A stretch of 64,000 nt of DNA from Cloeon dipterum (taxonomy: Eukaryota > Arthropoda > Insecta > Ephemeroptera > Baetidae), in assembly GCF_949628265.1 (NCBI RefSeq), contig NC_088787.1, positions 11,522,501 to 11,586,500 on the forward strand, written 5' to 3'. Positions 40,001-53,000 of the stretch are shown here, piece by piece (within the stretch, counting starts at the first letter, position 1; each line of letters opens with the position of its first letter). The notes beneath the pieces were generated by a model that saw nothing but the letters and a program-made list of their open reading frames with translations, searched no databases and was not told the DNA's origin. The position numbers were made by a program, and so were the translations under genes.

Positions 40001-41865
40001 GAGTTTTACCTAGCAGTTTCTGCTGGGCAGCGCTTTCCATGATCCATTTGTCGCTGACCACGTAATTTACTCTTGATATGGCGCACAGCAGCTTTTCCGT
40101 TCTCTCCACGTCCTTCATCACCAGGTGGGTTAGTTTATCAAAATCTTTGGTGATCACTGCTCCCAACTCCTCTGCCTTTCTCTGCAAAAGAAAAAGTGGA
40201 TAAGGAAAAAATGGAAAACACTCTGCAAAAATGATACATTCTTTAATATATTTTACAATTTACTTTTTCACACTATTGATTCTTGAAAATTTATTTGATT
40301 TTCATGGTTTAAGTAAGTACCTTCAGTTCATCCCTCTTTGCGACTTGGGAGAGCTGGAAGAAGACCTTTTCCCCAGCGGCTTCCAACACGGAGGTTTGAT
40401 TCTCTCCGTTCTGCGAGAGTTCCGCAAGTTTGGCAATTTTGGCGGCGGGCCGGTCCATCCTGTTGGCCTGGTCGATCGGGATCTGGGCCGGCCGCTTCTT
40501 TGGTGTGTTTTTCTGGCCAGCGGCATCGTGCTGCTGTTTGATCAGCTTTCCTCTCTCCATTATTTCCTGCGTTATCTGAACTGAAGCCTTCCACGCAACT
40601 GTAAACAGCAAAGATTTATTGCAAGAGTCAGGGAAATAAGTAAAGTATTTTTTCTTTATATTTTAAAAAATATCCAAATAATTGAATTAAAAAAGGGCTA
40701 AATTTACAAGAATTGTTTTAATCGACACAGAGGCTGTATTTCTCATATTTTGAAAAGTTATGGTAGCAGATTTACATCTGCAGGTTTGAGTAAATATATC
40801 AATGCTTATAAGTAAATGGAAAACGGTTTCGTACCCATCAAATGAGGCGATGGCGTAGCATTGTCAAGTCCAAGAGGATTATCACTAAATTGGAGGTACT
40901 TGGCGGCGTTGCCGCTGCCGTGTAGCGCTCTCCACTGGCCCAGCATGACTTCGTGCAGCCAAAGAGTGTTGACGATCGTGGTCCGCCACTGCCTCGCTTG
41001 GTTGTATTTCTTACCCTCGGCCCTTCAAGAAGGAAAGCAAACAATTAGAGCAAAAGTCAATAGAAAAGAGTGCGAGCGCACTTTCTACAAATGAGAATTT
41101 TATTCTCCTTGGTCAGGTAGGGCGTGTAGCGTCCTCCAAGCCAGCACACAATGTACTTTATCCGCTCCTTCTCTTCCGCAGGAAAGCCGGAGCTGGTAAT
41201 GATGAACTTCTTTAACGGCTTTGCATCCTCACTGAAAGAGTCACAAAATTAGAAATCTGAAATGATTGAACTCTAGGGGTTTACTATTTATTCAGAAAAA
41301 TTATTACCAATTTATGCAGGACTCAGTTTTTTCCCCGCTAATTATTTAAAAGAAACATTATTTATTTTATTTAACATTTTGTTCAATATATCATTTTTAT
41401 GGAAGTTTCTATACAGAAAAATTAATTAGCATTAGGGAAAAAAGTTAGTATCAATGTCACCTCATACTTAATTTGCCCAAAACCTATCACCAATAAAATT
41501 TTTTTACACCTCTATCATTATTTTTCAGAAACTCGAACAAGAAAATTAGTAAGAAAGTATCACTTACTTGTAAAACATTGGAAGGTGCAGGAACTGCCAG
41601 GGAGCAGACATGCGCTGCTTAATGAGCACGTCGTTGAGCCAGAAGGCGGTGACGAGCCTCTTTCCGTCGCGCAACGCCTGTGGGGCCAACGCCACTCGCT
41701 GGTGCGGACACACGAAGTGTGTGACCCGCGGGCAATACACGTTCTCCACTTCGCCAGCGAAGTTCACGATCTGGGTACGCCACGATTCCAACTCCTCCGC
41801 GCTGTACATGTTGGCGTATTCAGAGAAGTAGAACACGCAGCCAAGCAGACACAGATCTGCAGGCA
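36541..41865 (-). CDS. Ptip: PTIP exons 14-19: C-terminal BRCT3-BRCT6
   Basis: Exon 14 holds BRCT3 (PADLCLLGCVFYFSEY to VTAFWLNDVL). Exons 15-16 hold BRCT4 (KKFIITSSGFPAEEKERIKY, ILICRKAEGKKY, WLHEVML), with the junction restoring a CRKAEG motif. Exon 17 has a basic linker (KKRPAQIP) and the start of BRCT5, which continues in exon 18 (EELGAVITKDFDKLTHLV). Exon 19 holds most of BRCT6 (LLKGRVFYISPGCTPSV, then NDLHLLVDYINADIG). The vertebrate BRCT5-BRCT6 pair binds phospho-Ser in gammaH2AX. Two oddities are reported separately: about 12 residues are missing at the exon 18/19 junction if the canonical donor is used, and the final strand-helix of BRCT6 has no visible exon. Confidence 0.92.
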
Positions 41866-44800
41866 CTAAAATCATTTTTAATTGTGATTATTGATCAAGT
41901 TTTTGTATCTAATCAAATGACAACAAAATTATTAATGATTTCGTGTAAAAAAATAAAATGAGACGATACACAAGAGAACAAAAAATACAAAAAAATGAAA
42001 ATTTTAAACTAATTTTAAGAAAATGGATTTAATAAATATTGGCAGACCTTTCCTGCACACAATTAAATAAAAGGGTGCATGTCCTACACTAACATTGATT
42101 CTTTTCATTTCCATGATTTTTAAATATAATAAATTATCCTTGCCGGTGTCTAATTTCTTTCAAATTTTCCAAATATTCAATGGTAATTTAATTTTTCTTC
42201 ATTTTTTAATGAAAAATCTTAGCTTTAAGATATTTTTCTAATTCACGGTCAGGTATTAATGCTTTTAAAAAAAATTAAAACAAGAAAAAGGGGTTTACCT
42301 TTGACATTTGGACTTTGTCCTTGGTACTGGATCTGAATGGTGGCAGGCGGTTGTCCAGGTGGCTGCACGCCGTCAGCAGGGACATTGCCAGCAGCCTGCT
42401 GACTCATGGCCAACACCCTAGTCGAGGTGTACTGCACGATGCCCTGCGAGTTCCGCACCAGTACCTGCGTAGGCTGGTTAGGCCCGCCGACAGCAGCAGC
42501 ACCACGGCCCCGCTGCTGGTAGGTGAGCAGATATTGCTGCTGCTGTTGCTGGGTCTGCGCAGGTCCGACGCCAGCTGCGCCTGGCTGCTGGGCCACCATC
42601 GCTACTTGCTGGCCGCCGGCCACTCCAGGCTTTAGAAAAAAAAATAATGATCAGAGAGGGCCTGCTAATGGCGAATTTTCTGTTTTTATATCGATTTTTG
42701 GGGCCTGTCTATCGCTGAAATTTTAGAACGTCAAAAACCAGCCTGACTGCAGACAGACGACTTAGTTAAAAAATAAAACAAAAATAACAAAGTCCAAGAA
42801 ATTATTTTGGTGTCAATGAAACGTTTTCTTTTAAATTTTGGAGTTATCATCTGTGTCTACACTGCAGCAATATTAAATAATGAATGAATATAAATATTCC
42901 AATATTAAATAAAAGAAACCTTAAAATCAGCAAGACTTTCTGAGTCAACAGATATTTCTTTCAATGAAGTATATTTAAGTACTTTATTTAGTATCATTTT
43001 TTAATATGCAGTTATTTTTCACAGTCAATTTTTAAAACGATTAAATCTAAAGATTGTTTCATTGTATTACATTTGTTTTTATCTTTGCGTATTTTTTACG
43101 TATATTTAAATACTAACTTTACTATAAAAGTTATTTCAAATTGTTTCTAAACAATTATTTTCTTATGTATCATCTTAGATCAATTTTTATGGTCTTTTAC
43201 TCCAGCAAAAATATTTCCCTACGAGACACGTGGACGTTTTTAGCAGTCGAAAGTTGATAAAAACAGCCCCAAAAATAGATTCAGAACAGAAATTTGCCAC
43301 TCTTAACACGACATGACCTCAGCGATAAACTCGGAGATCGAGGTCGGCGAGGATATAAGCGTGCAAAAGAAATATTAAAAAAAGAAGCGGAACCTTTTTA
43401 CTCTGCAGTGTCACAATTGGACTGTTAACAATTCTGACAGCTACCTGAGGCGGCCTCTGTTGCTGCTGGTGCTGCTGGGTCATCAGGCGCAGTTGGACCG
43501 ACGCAGACGTGGCCTCGGCGGCGCCTCCACCCTGCAGACGGTTGCTCAGCATATTGGCCAAAGCGGTTTTCGCCTTGGCATTGACCAACAACTGTTATTA
43601 AAAACGGTGTTCATTCGCGACTGGTTTCGAGACTCGGGCTGCCTACCTGCTGGAACTGCGCCTGCTGCTGCTGCTGCGGCGGCGTAAGGGTGCCCACCTG
43701 GCCGTCGGCGGTGGCCGGCTGCGGGGTCGTCGGGCCGCTGTTGCTCGCCGACGCGTCTTCCACCGGCGTCGCCGCTTGCTGGGCAGCCGCGACCTGCGGA
43801 TCAAAATACGCACGTTCTTGCTCGTCAGATTCTTTTGGTTGATTAAATTGAGTTGAGTGTTTTCTTTGAGGGGAATGTGTTGGCTTGTAAAGGGACTGAC
43901 ACAATTCACTTCCTCCCGCTATCTCCATGTGATGGATATAACATTCTTTTTTTAAATAAAGATATAAATATTCTGGGTTGAATTTTCTTATTTCCAGTTA
44001 TTTCACAACTACTGGTATTTGTGAAAATCGATTTTTTTTTAATTTTCTGTGAAAAGCCCAAATTTGCGATTACGTTTGAGAATACTTCCTGTTTTTTTTT
44101 AATCGTGAAATTTAAAATGCTATACTTCAACCCTCAATTTCGCCGTAATGTTATTCATACTCTTAACTCAAGTTGGAGTCATACACAAAAAATAACAGCA
44201 TATTAAAAATATAAAATGCAAGTTTTCTAAGAGAAAAAAACGTGAACAAATAATTTTTTAAATGCGTTGTTAAATGCCCTGTTAAAGAAATACATAATGT
44301 TAATTGATTTGATTTTGAAACTGTGTATGATTGGTAGGACAAATAAATTAAAATGAACAGTTAAGAATTTCAAATTAATTTGAGGATTGCAGTAGCACAA
44401 TTAATGATTTGAATTAAAAACTAATGAGTTTACCATTTCTTTCTCCCAATTTTATAAAAAAAAATTCAAAAACCCGATGAAACTTTGCACTACTTACCAA
44501 CATCTCATAAAAATCATAATCAAGCTAAAAAGTAACGTTAAAAATATTAAATAAAAAATGTCCAAATTTTAATCACATCGGAAATCTCACCTGCTGAGGT
44601 ACCTGGCCAGGAACAGCTCCCTGCGCGACGGCAAAGGGCGGTGTGGCCATGCGGGGACCCTGCACCACCTGTCCAGGCACAACCTGACCAGCCTGGACGA
44701 CCTGGCCGGGCACGACCTGTCCCGCCTGCGCAGCCTGTTGCAACGCCGCCTGCTGCTTCAGGAGCTGGAGACGGCGCATGTGCTGCTGTCTAAGCAGCAA

Positions 44801-47800
44801 CTGCTGCCGCTGCGCCTCTTCTGGGGTCAGGTTACCCGCCGGCACAATTTGCCCACCCGGCGCCTGGATGCCAGCCGTCGGCACCGTCTGTACGGGGGCG
44901 ACTGCCTGCTGCGGGGCGCCGGGGGTGCCCGCGGCCCACTGCTGCTGCGGGCCCTGTGTTGGCGTCGCCTGCGGTGATGACACGGCCATTGGCTGCGGTG
45001 GACGCTGAATTCCAGCCTGCACTACGATCTGTAATGCCAGGATTGATTTTTTTTAATGATAGAAAATAATATCACCAAAATTTTATTTTAAAACAGAGAC
45101 TGTGCAACATTATTTTAAATATACCGATTTCTTGAACGTTTCCCCTTTTCTTTAAAGCTCAAGAAATCAGCAATTAAAAGTGATAAAAAAATCTGGTGTA
45201 AAAAATAAACAGATAGTGATCCAATTAACTGTGATTTTTTTGTTTAAAAATTTGTGCAGTGATAGGAAAAAATCAAACCTGTTGCTGTCCCTGGATGAGG
45301 ACGGTCCGCGGTGCCTGCTGGTTTGGCACTCCCTCCCGCCATTGCGGATTCAGTCCCATGCGCTGTTGTTGCTGCTGGAATTGCTGTCGCAAGGCAGCCT
45401 GTTGTTGAGGGTTCAGGGGAGGTCGTGGCGCCCCTTGTACCCCCTGCACCCCCTGTACCGCAACTCCTCCAGCCTGCTGTTGCTGCTGTAACCTTGCAAC
45501 CGCCTTCGGATTGCAACCAAAAAACTTCACTCAACACCGAACATCAAAAACCAGTGCAGATCACACAAAAATGTTTTATCAGTGGTGACCAGATTCGCGC
45601 GACGCGCATGTATGGCGTCAGTTGGGGTAAGGTGCTTTGAAAATGTAGTACATAGCGAGTCTTCGAAAATATTGAATTGTAATTTGCGTTAGATAAATTA
45701 ATTACGCTGGTTGGATCGGACAAACACACTCACGACTCCTGTACACAAAGAATAAAAGGGCTCTTGTCCAACTCAACGACATGGTAGGAATGGATCGGCG
45801 GGAAACTATTACCAATCGAAAGTATGGATTTAAGCACCTGCTGCTGTTGGAGCTGGATGAGCTGTTGCCTCTTCTGCAGCTTCTGAATGAAGACTTGCCT
45901 CTGCGCTGCGTCCATGGCCTGCAACTGCTGGTGGGTCTGTGGGTCAAGTTGGAAGTACTGCCTGTGGCCCTGTGGAGTGGTCTGCTGCCAAAGCAGCCGC
46001 TGCGTCGTCTGCTGCTGTTGCGGCTGTTGTTGTTGCTGCTGCATCTGTCCAACCTGGCCCTGCATCTGTCCCACCTGCGGTTGGATTTGTCCAACCTGCT
46101 GGATCTGCGTCACTTGGCCGTGCATCTGGCCCTGGATAGGGTGCGGGCCCTGCCCTTGCATCTGGCCGGCAGCACCCTGGTGCTGCGCCACTACTTGTTG
46201 CACGTTAGGAACTGGAACTAAGTTATTTTATTGTTTTAAAAATAGAAGGAACTATATTTTCTTCCATACAGAGCTGGCGGATTTTAAAAGTCTTTCAACT
46301 TAATGTTTTTGGAACTGCTTTAGAGCACAGGCCAAATAATTTGGTCTGACCCAGAAAAAATTTAAAGGAAAAAAAGGCATAAACCAAAAAATGCCGATTT
46401 TGGCTGCATACATACAAATATTTAATAAATTCCACGAATGCTGACAACCAACTTAAATGTAGAAGAAATATTCGTTTTTAGTATTATTAGTTTTTGTGAT
46501 TTAATTCTTAAATACCTTGGTTCATCTGCATGGCACCAGCTACCTGCTGCGGCTGTTGCTGCATTTGCATCTGCTGTTGCTGCTGGTTAACTTGCATTTG
46601 CTGTTGGTGCTGCTGCATTTGGAACTGCTGGGGCATCTGTTGCTGCTGCTGGGGCTGCTGCTGCTGTTGCATTTGGAACTGCTGCTGCTGCTGTTGCTGC
46701 GGCTGGCCTTGCTGCCAGGACTGGCCTGTGGGAACTAAGAGAATCACAATATCAATATGATTTTAAAGTCATGGGAATTCATTACCATTTGCTTGTTGCA
46801 CAACTTGACCGGTGTTGGCAAAGTGTTGCTGAGGTTGTTGCTGCTGTTGCTGCACGCCTTGGATGTTCGGCTGCGCTTGCTGCATTTGAGGCTGCATCTG
46901 CTGCTGCTGCTGTTGCTGCTGGTCCTGCATCTGGACGGCGCCTTGAACGCCCTGCACCAGGTTTGCCACCTGCTGCGCTTGCTGCGCAGAGTTGATCACA
47001 TATTGCTTCTAAAATTGCAAACCAGCGGGTTGTTATTGAATTTTTCTAAATTTTTCAAGATACTTCATAGTCATAAAGTGAGCTTAGCTGTTCCTGGTAG
47101 GCCCCAAGCACCTTTAAATGTTAATTATTCAATTAATGTAAGCACTAAATTTGTGATAGTGATATTTATTTTAAATGTGAATTTTTGGTGCAAAAAATGA
47201 TAGGATTGCCTAACATCTAAACTCTTGTGCTATTCCTAGATGTTCCTTGTTTCCCAATAAACACAATTTTGCGCATGACATTCATAAAATTTAAATGTTC
47301 AAGAAATTTTTATTATTTTGATGCCACTTCTTAGGCAATACTGTAAAATTGATTTGAGAATTTTTTAGGCTCTTCTCCCTTTAACAAAGTGGCACTTTCC
47401 AAACAGCAAAATTACATCCGATAAAAACTTACATAGATATTTTAAATTCCCCTAAAAATCATTACCATTTAAATGGTACAAAATGGTTCACTCTAATTTC
47501 TTTTAAATGCACTTTTCCCATCCCTAGCTACTAAAATAACATACTGACATTCATGCAATTAGAAAAAATAACATACTGACATTCATGCAATTAGAAAAAA
47601 TAACAATTCTGTGTGGATCTGATGCAGGATCGGAGGCTTAAGTGAATTAAATTCTAAAAATTTGATAATTATGTCGACTCACCCCGTCAGCAATGATGTA
47701 TCTGGGAGCTCTGAACTGCATGCTGCCCTGCATAGCCCTCTGCTGCAGCTGCTGTTGGGTGAGCATGATTCTCTGTCCCTGCTGACCCGGAATGACGGCG

Positions 47801-49274
47801 CCCTGCTGCATCCGCTGCTGGGCATACTGCTGCTGTTGTTGCACAAACTGGAATCTTTGCTGCTGCTGCTGCTGTTGTTGCTGTTGCTGCTGCTGGGGAA
47901 GCATTCCCTGTTGTTGCTGCTGCATTTGTTGCTGGACTTGTGGCACCATTTGTTGTTGCTGCTGCATCATCTGAGGTTGCTGCTGGCCCATCTGAGGAGG
48001 TCGCTGCACCATTTGCTGCTGCTGCTGCTGCTGCTGAGGCATTTCCTGCGCCATTTGCGGCTGTTGCATCTGTTGTTGTTGTTGCTGCTGCTGCTGCTTT
48101 TGTTGTTGAAGCAGTTGTTGCTGCTGTAATTGGATGTTGGACAGTTGCTGCTGGGCCATGTTGACCTTCTCCTCTTGCTGCTTCCTCTGGTCTAGCATTT
48201 CCATCAGCTTTTCATATCTGGTCGAGTTTAATTAATTAAAAATCATTTACAATTTTATTGAGAGACTAGATACCGTGTAGGGTCAAGGCCAGCAGCTGGT
48301 TTCGCCGCTTGCTGCGCCTCTTCAGTCGGCTCTGGCTCAGAAAAACCTGTGATGTCTGCCAGGGAAGACAGACTTCTCTCTTCAGCCAAGATAAGGAGAT
48401 TCGGATGGTACAGCGTCTCATCGCACCGGCTTTTATTTTTCACACTCTCGACCACCCAGTCTGGAGTGACTATTTCGATTTTGTGCCCTCTTTCCTTCTC
48501 CTTCAGTGCCCTTTCATACTTTGCCTAGAAATTCAGGTTTAATCTCACCTCCTTGGTCAGTAACATTAACATACCCCAGATGGTTTGGCGGCAATCAGAT
48601 GCGTGACAGATTTGTTAAGTTTGGTGTAAAGCTCTCCTCCGTAAAAATTGATCATGGCCCACAGCGAGTTGATGTCTTCTTGAGACAGCTGCGATACACA
48701 CGCCACCACTCCTGAGAACAGCTGTGAACTCTCTGCCAGGAAACCTTTGACACTGTTTCCCTCGAGTAAAGGAAGTTTCGTCACAAAAAATGTATGATAC
48801 AAGAGATTATTATGGATTTAAATATTGATGTGAAAAGGATACGGCAAGAGAGATCCACACTTTGCCGAAAGAATGACCCATTTCCAAGTGACAGACTGAA
48901 TCTCGTAAATATCCTTAGCCTCAGCAATCTCGCTCTCGTCGAAGTCTTCGCCGGCGATGCAGAGCGTTACGATTTCACTGATGTAGTTTGTCTTTTTGGC
49001 CCCTCCGTCGTTTAACAACGAAAACACCTGCAATTCATTATTTATCATTACTTGCCACTATCCCTCTTAAAGGAATAGGTAGTTGAAATGACTGTGCCGC
49101 AAATTAAATTTTGCTATAGGAATAAAACGTAAACAACATTGGAGGGAACAAAGTGAACAGATTTTAAACCGTGTTTTTTACCTTTTGAGGCAATTTTCCA
49201 GTGACATAAAACTTGACATCCTTGAAAATTGGTTCGCTGAGCTCAACAGAATCAAAATTGTCGGTGAATTTCAT
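36541..49274 (-). CDS. Ptip: PTIP / PAX-interacting protein 1 homologue (BRCT-repeat adaptor), 19 exons found
   Basis: PTIP is a nuclear adaptor that binds phosphoproteins through BRCT domains. In animals it links the MLL3/4 histone H3K4 methyltransferase complex and the DNA-damage response. Exons from the start: 49274-49182, 49027-48843, 48752-48575, 48524-48274, 48217-47683, 47008-46786, 46734-46516, 46217-45838, 45485-45279 (or from 45503), 45028-44591, 43793-43647, 43591-43394, 42629-42299, 41865-41568, 41231-41082, 41022-40835, 40598-40321, 40181-40010, 36849-36541. All junctions keep one frame. The product is about 1593 residues against about 1070 in human, the difference being the Gln-rich middle. 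The chosen ATG gives MKFTDNFDSVELSE, followed directly by BRCT1. The last exon found ends in a donor (G|GTGAGT), so a further 3' exon is expected but was not seen. Confidence 0.95.
36955..39835. repeat. GC-rich island with nested tandem repeats inside PTIP intron 18
   Basis: Composition changes abruptly at both edges from AT-rich intron to strongly GC- and CpG-rich DNA. The left edge is a run of 37 G at 36963-36999. The right half contains repeats with a period of about 415 bp (starting at the GTCGACCGCGA motifs at 38510 and 38923, with a shorter third unit from 39282). These are followed by repeats of about 151 bp (around 39355, 39505 and 39655) built on CAGGGTCCCCCGACCTGA and GGAGGCGTCTCGCCTTCGCG. 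A short palindrome AAGCGCTACAGCGCTT closes the right edge near 39811. Long open frames on both strands reflect GC content only. It could be a satellite, an insertion, or an assembly artefact. Confidence 0.7.
36963..36999 (+). repeat. poly-G run (37 bases)
   Basis: An uninterrupted homopolymer at the left edge of the GC-rich island. Runs of this length are often unstable and error-prone in sequencing, so its exact length is doubtful. Confidence 0.9.
42299..48217 (-). CDS. Ptip: PTIP exons 5-13: expanded glutamine-rich central region
   Basis: Nine exons (about residues 236-1128) encode almost only low-complexity sequence. Gln runs use mixed CAG and CAA codons, mixed with Met, Pro, Val and Gly. 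Exon 8 has repeated QMQGQ/QIQQVGQIQ motifs. Exon 10 has a GQVVPGQVVQ repeat and a short charged helix (LTPEEAQRQQLLLRQQHMR). Exon 5 starts in a helical stretch (RYEKLMEMLDQRKQQEEK), probably a coiled coil. Vertebrate PTIP also has a Gln-rich linker, but this one is several hundred residues longer. Opposite-strand Leu-rich open frames are mirror images of the CAG tracts, not genes. A 32-bp tandem duplication lies in intron 5 at 47533-47604. Confidence 0.9.
48274..49274 (-). CDS. Ptip: PTIP exons 1-4: N-terminal BRCT1-BRCT2
   Basis: Exons 1-4 encode residues 1 to about 235. BRCT1 covers about residues 15-95, with the Trp motif in TWKWVILSAKCGSLLP. BRCT2 covers about 100-195, with FSGVVACVSQLSQED, then FYGGELYTKLNKSVTHLI, and PDWVVESV closing the fold. 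The exon 2/3 junction joins CC and T across a 90-bp intron and restores LLPVKGF, which matches the vertebrate LLPVNGF at the BRCT1-BRCT2 boundary. An acidic, Ala-rich linker (EPEPTEEAQQAAKPAAG) leads into the Gln-rich part. In vertebrates this BRCT pair mediates partner recruitment; that role is inferred here. Confidence 0.95.
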
Positions 49275-50001
49275 CTTGAATACATCAAAAAAGAGTTCCA
49301 ATCACAAAAAGTAATGGGTGAGAAGAACCTCTGCTTACTCCGCCATGTTAGCAACTAATTTTTATTGGTTCTTCACTGGGGGCGGGGCGGGAGAACTGGG
49401 GAGAACATAGAGCAGGAGCGGACAATCAAATCATGTGCTTTGATTCACCGCGCGAAGCGCGAAGACTTGGCGAATATTATTGAAATTTCATATATATATA
49501 TATATTAGTGTTTGTGTTTTGTTAGTTAAGAGTTTTCCGTGTTTTGTGATTGAAAAGTTTCCTTATTTTGAAAGAAAAATTAATATTCATCTGAAATAAA
49601 ATGGTTCTGATTTCCGATTTCCAGCAATCATCAACATTTTCGCGAGCTACCACGCTTCAATCAAATCGGAACTGCGAAAAACAAGAAGGGAAACGGAATA
49701 TAATTTCTAATTTCCTGATTTTTTCCATTTTTTGAATAAATTAATTTTAAATATTTTTGTTACAATTAGAAAATCCTGAAAATATAATGCAAATTTAATC
49801 ACATTTCCAAACTTGATGTGTAGTATGCAGTTCATTATATTCATAAGAAATATTCACGCATGTTTTTTAATTTGAAATTAACAAGTGCGATAGGAATATA
49901 ATCAAAATCAGAGTTAAATATATTTGATGGTATTTTATATGGTGCAATGAAGATTTAATGAGACCCATTTTTTTCCTATGGAATAAAAAAGCTATTTAAG
50001 T
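49275..50001 (-). promoter_or_regulatory. PTIP 5' flank and NOL10 3' flank
   Basis: This 727-bp gap separates the NOL10 stop from the PTIP start. It must hold the NOL10 3' UTR and the PTIP 5' UTR and promoter. On the minus strand an AATAAA overlaps the NOL10 stop (50006-50001), and an ATTAAA lies about 50 bp further. A TA dinucleotide run is at 49490-49506 and a GC-richer patch at 49375-49470. No TATA box can be assigned with confidence. Confidence 0.4.
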
Positions 50002-53000
50002 TTATTTCCTTCTTCCTCGCCCTCTTCCTGACATGCCAGGGATAGGCTTTAATTTTAAACCGCGTACAGATCTCTGAATTTTTCTTCTTTCTTCATGATG
50101 CTCACGCAATCTTTCCTTAGCCTTTTTCTCCCTGTCGAGCTGAAAAATGGAAACAATCGGTGTTAATTCATTAGCAAATATCCATTTCAAACTTATTAAA
50201 GAAATTTTATTTCACCTTTCTAACACTGAAACTGATCTCTCGGGAGCTGCCAATGGATTTTACAGCATCATTGCTGTCCTCACGCTCCAGTCGCTCGCCA
50301 AGGGTGGCCCTAAAAAGGAGTCAGATAATTTCGCTGACAAAAATTCACGATAATTACCTTTTCTTCTTTTTGTCTGGTTTTTCGTTCCACTTGAACGATT
50401 CGCCGGCCTTCAGCTCGTACATCCTGGGCTGAGCCTTAGCCTTGGCCAGCTCTTCCTTGCGCTCTTGGGCCCTCTCCATATTGATCTTTTTGAACTCCTT
50501 CTTCACCTGTTTGGTCCACGTGTGTTCGTCGTCCGAGCTTGAGTCTTCTCTGTCCTCGTCACCGTCCGTCTCCAGTTCTTCATCGCTGCCCTCTGCCTGT
50601 TTCTTCGCCTTTTTGCTGACCAGTTTTGATACCACTGGGTTGAGCAGCCTAAAAAATAGAATTAAAACAAATTTTTTTCATGGTAGTAAAAATACGTTAT
50701 TGTGTTTGGAGGATCAAATGACAAAATGGAGAATTTTATTCTTGAGTTAATAGATAAAAATCAAATTTAAAAGTCAATTGTAAACATAAGAAGATGTAGA
50801 GAAAAATCCAAACCTGTAGGTGTCTGTGGTTGTGTCCACCTCAAAGTCCTTGTCCTCGAAAAGAGCCTTGAAACGATCGTCACCCAGCAGCGACGGGCCA
50901 ACTTGCTTTTTCTTCTTTTTGCCCTCAGTTTCAGTGTCTTGATCCATCAGTTTCTGGGCTAGGTCCTTGTTCACTTGAGGCAGTTTCGACTAAAGGACGA
51001 GAACGGGAGTTAGAAATTGAATAGGTTTAGAGGAATTAAAATATGGTACCGGTAGTTTGACTCGGTTTGATCTGGCCTCCTCGATCTTTTCCTTGATCTT
51101 CTTGCGCCTGTACTCTTCAAAGGCGAACGGCTCTACAAGTGCCTTGGCCTTTCTGTACAGATTGTTGTTGATGAAGTAGCCATGCATGTACGCTCGCATC
51201 AAGTTAGTTCCTGAAGACAAGAGAAAAAATTTACGTTTTAATGGGCATATTTTGTACAATTTGGTACAGCATTAACTTGTAAAATAAGAAACGACAAACT
51301 TGAATTATCAAGGTAAGCATTTTCTGTTATTTGTGGTACTGTGTTAAAGAAAATTTAATCATTATTTATTATTTTAAATCTAAAATTCTGGATTTCAGTT
51401 TGACTGATTCAAGATATCTCTGACCAGATATTCCTGAGAACATTTTTTTTTAAAATACAAGACATTGTTTATTTAGCGTTATTTAATACTCGGTAGATTG
51501 TTAAAAAATCATCAGGTTTCAGAATAATTACCAATCAAATTAGAGAATCCAAGTTCCTCAGCCTCCTTGGCAGTGATGAATTTATAGTCGTCGTAAATGT
51601 TAGTGTGCTCACTCTCCTGGAGTTCCTCTGTGAAGCCGTCCAAGAATCCGCACCAACGAGGAGCAGGGCCCAGAGTCTGCAAAAGAAATGCACAAATCAG
51701 ACTAAAACTCAGCTGGAATTTCACAAAACTTACAGGAATGAAGTAGGTGAGGATTTTCTGGCTCTCGTTTGCGATGAACATCATGCCTGATTTGGGCACC
51801 AATGTGAACTGGTTTAGCTCCACACCAGGTTCAATCGACGTGAATAAATTGCCCTGAAAAGAAAATATTATTTATATTTTTAAATGAGGGGATTTTCCAA
51901 GGCATAATTACATTGTCGCAGTTCCAAATTTTGATCACCGACGAATCCATGGAGAGCGTCATGTTCATTTCAGGATGGAACTCTAGTCCTCTGATAGGCA
52001 GACCAAACATGTGGTCCTTCATTATGAGTGGCTTTGACGATCGCAGGTCGTAAAGCAGGACCTGTCCAGAGGCAGTACCAACGCCAAATTGCAGACTGTC
52101 TTTGAACTTGAGCGCCGTCACGGACGGGAAGAGGGCATCTGGGTCGCTAAAGTTGAAATATAAATTTGAGAAATAGGAAGAAAGGGTAGTCGTTTGTTTT
52201 AAATGGATTTTAAAGATATCTACCGCGTCAGTTAGATACTCTTAAAGTAAAAATATATAATAATCTAATTTCTCTCCTCTGGGAAAAATGATTCATGTCC
52301 AATTCAAGCCAATTAATTTAACTTCTTCAAAAATCGCCATTACTGACACTAAAACAGTCGATTTTCTTTTGAAAAATCAAATTAAAAATTCATTCCTAGA
52401 GAAATAAACGTTTTTGATATCACAGTACCTAATTTTGTCAACACAACTCATAGCACAATCAAGTTTCTTGGCCGTGGTCCTCGTTCTGGGGTCCCACGCC
52501 TCAACCCGACCTTCCTTGCTTCCAAACATGAGGAGATGGTGTTGAGGACTCATCACTCCACAGTTAAACTCAGTTGATTCTGATGTCAAAGGCGGCAAGA
52601 ATTGGCCCCGCTCTAAATTAAGTCTGTAGATGTCGGACCTGAAGGTAGCGGAAAATTAAAATGCGGCCTAATTCGAAATTTGAGGTTTTACCCTGAGCCG
52701 CAAACGTAAAGATCACAGGTCGGAGTGTGGTAGGTGATGTCACGGCCGAATTTGGGCACCCTCAGCCTGAAATATCGGCCAAACGCTGCGTGAAACTCGA
52801 TATATCTGTCACACTGGAGGAAAGCGATCTGAAATGAATAAATAAATCATAAATTACTGTTTTAAATTGAAGAAATCTATCTGCGTACTTTGCTATAGTC
52901 ATCAGACAAAATTTCAAAGGTGAGTGCTTCAGAATCGAAGCATCTTTCAAATTTCATGGAAAGATTGTTCACGTCGAAGCACTTGACCCTCGGCTTGTAG

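Noticed and set aside
45780..48130. Long Leu- or Cys-rich plus-strand reading frames opposite PTIP
   Set aside because: They are the reverse strand of CAG/CAA repeats and carry no splice or start context; the minus-strand PTIP exons explain the sequence.
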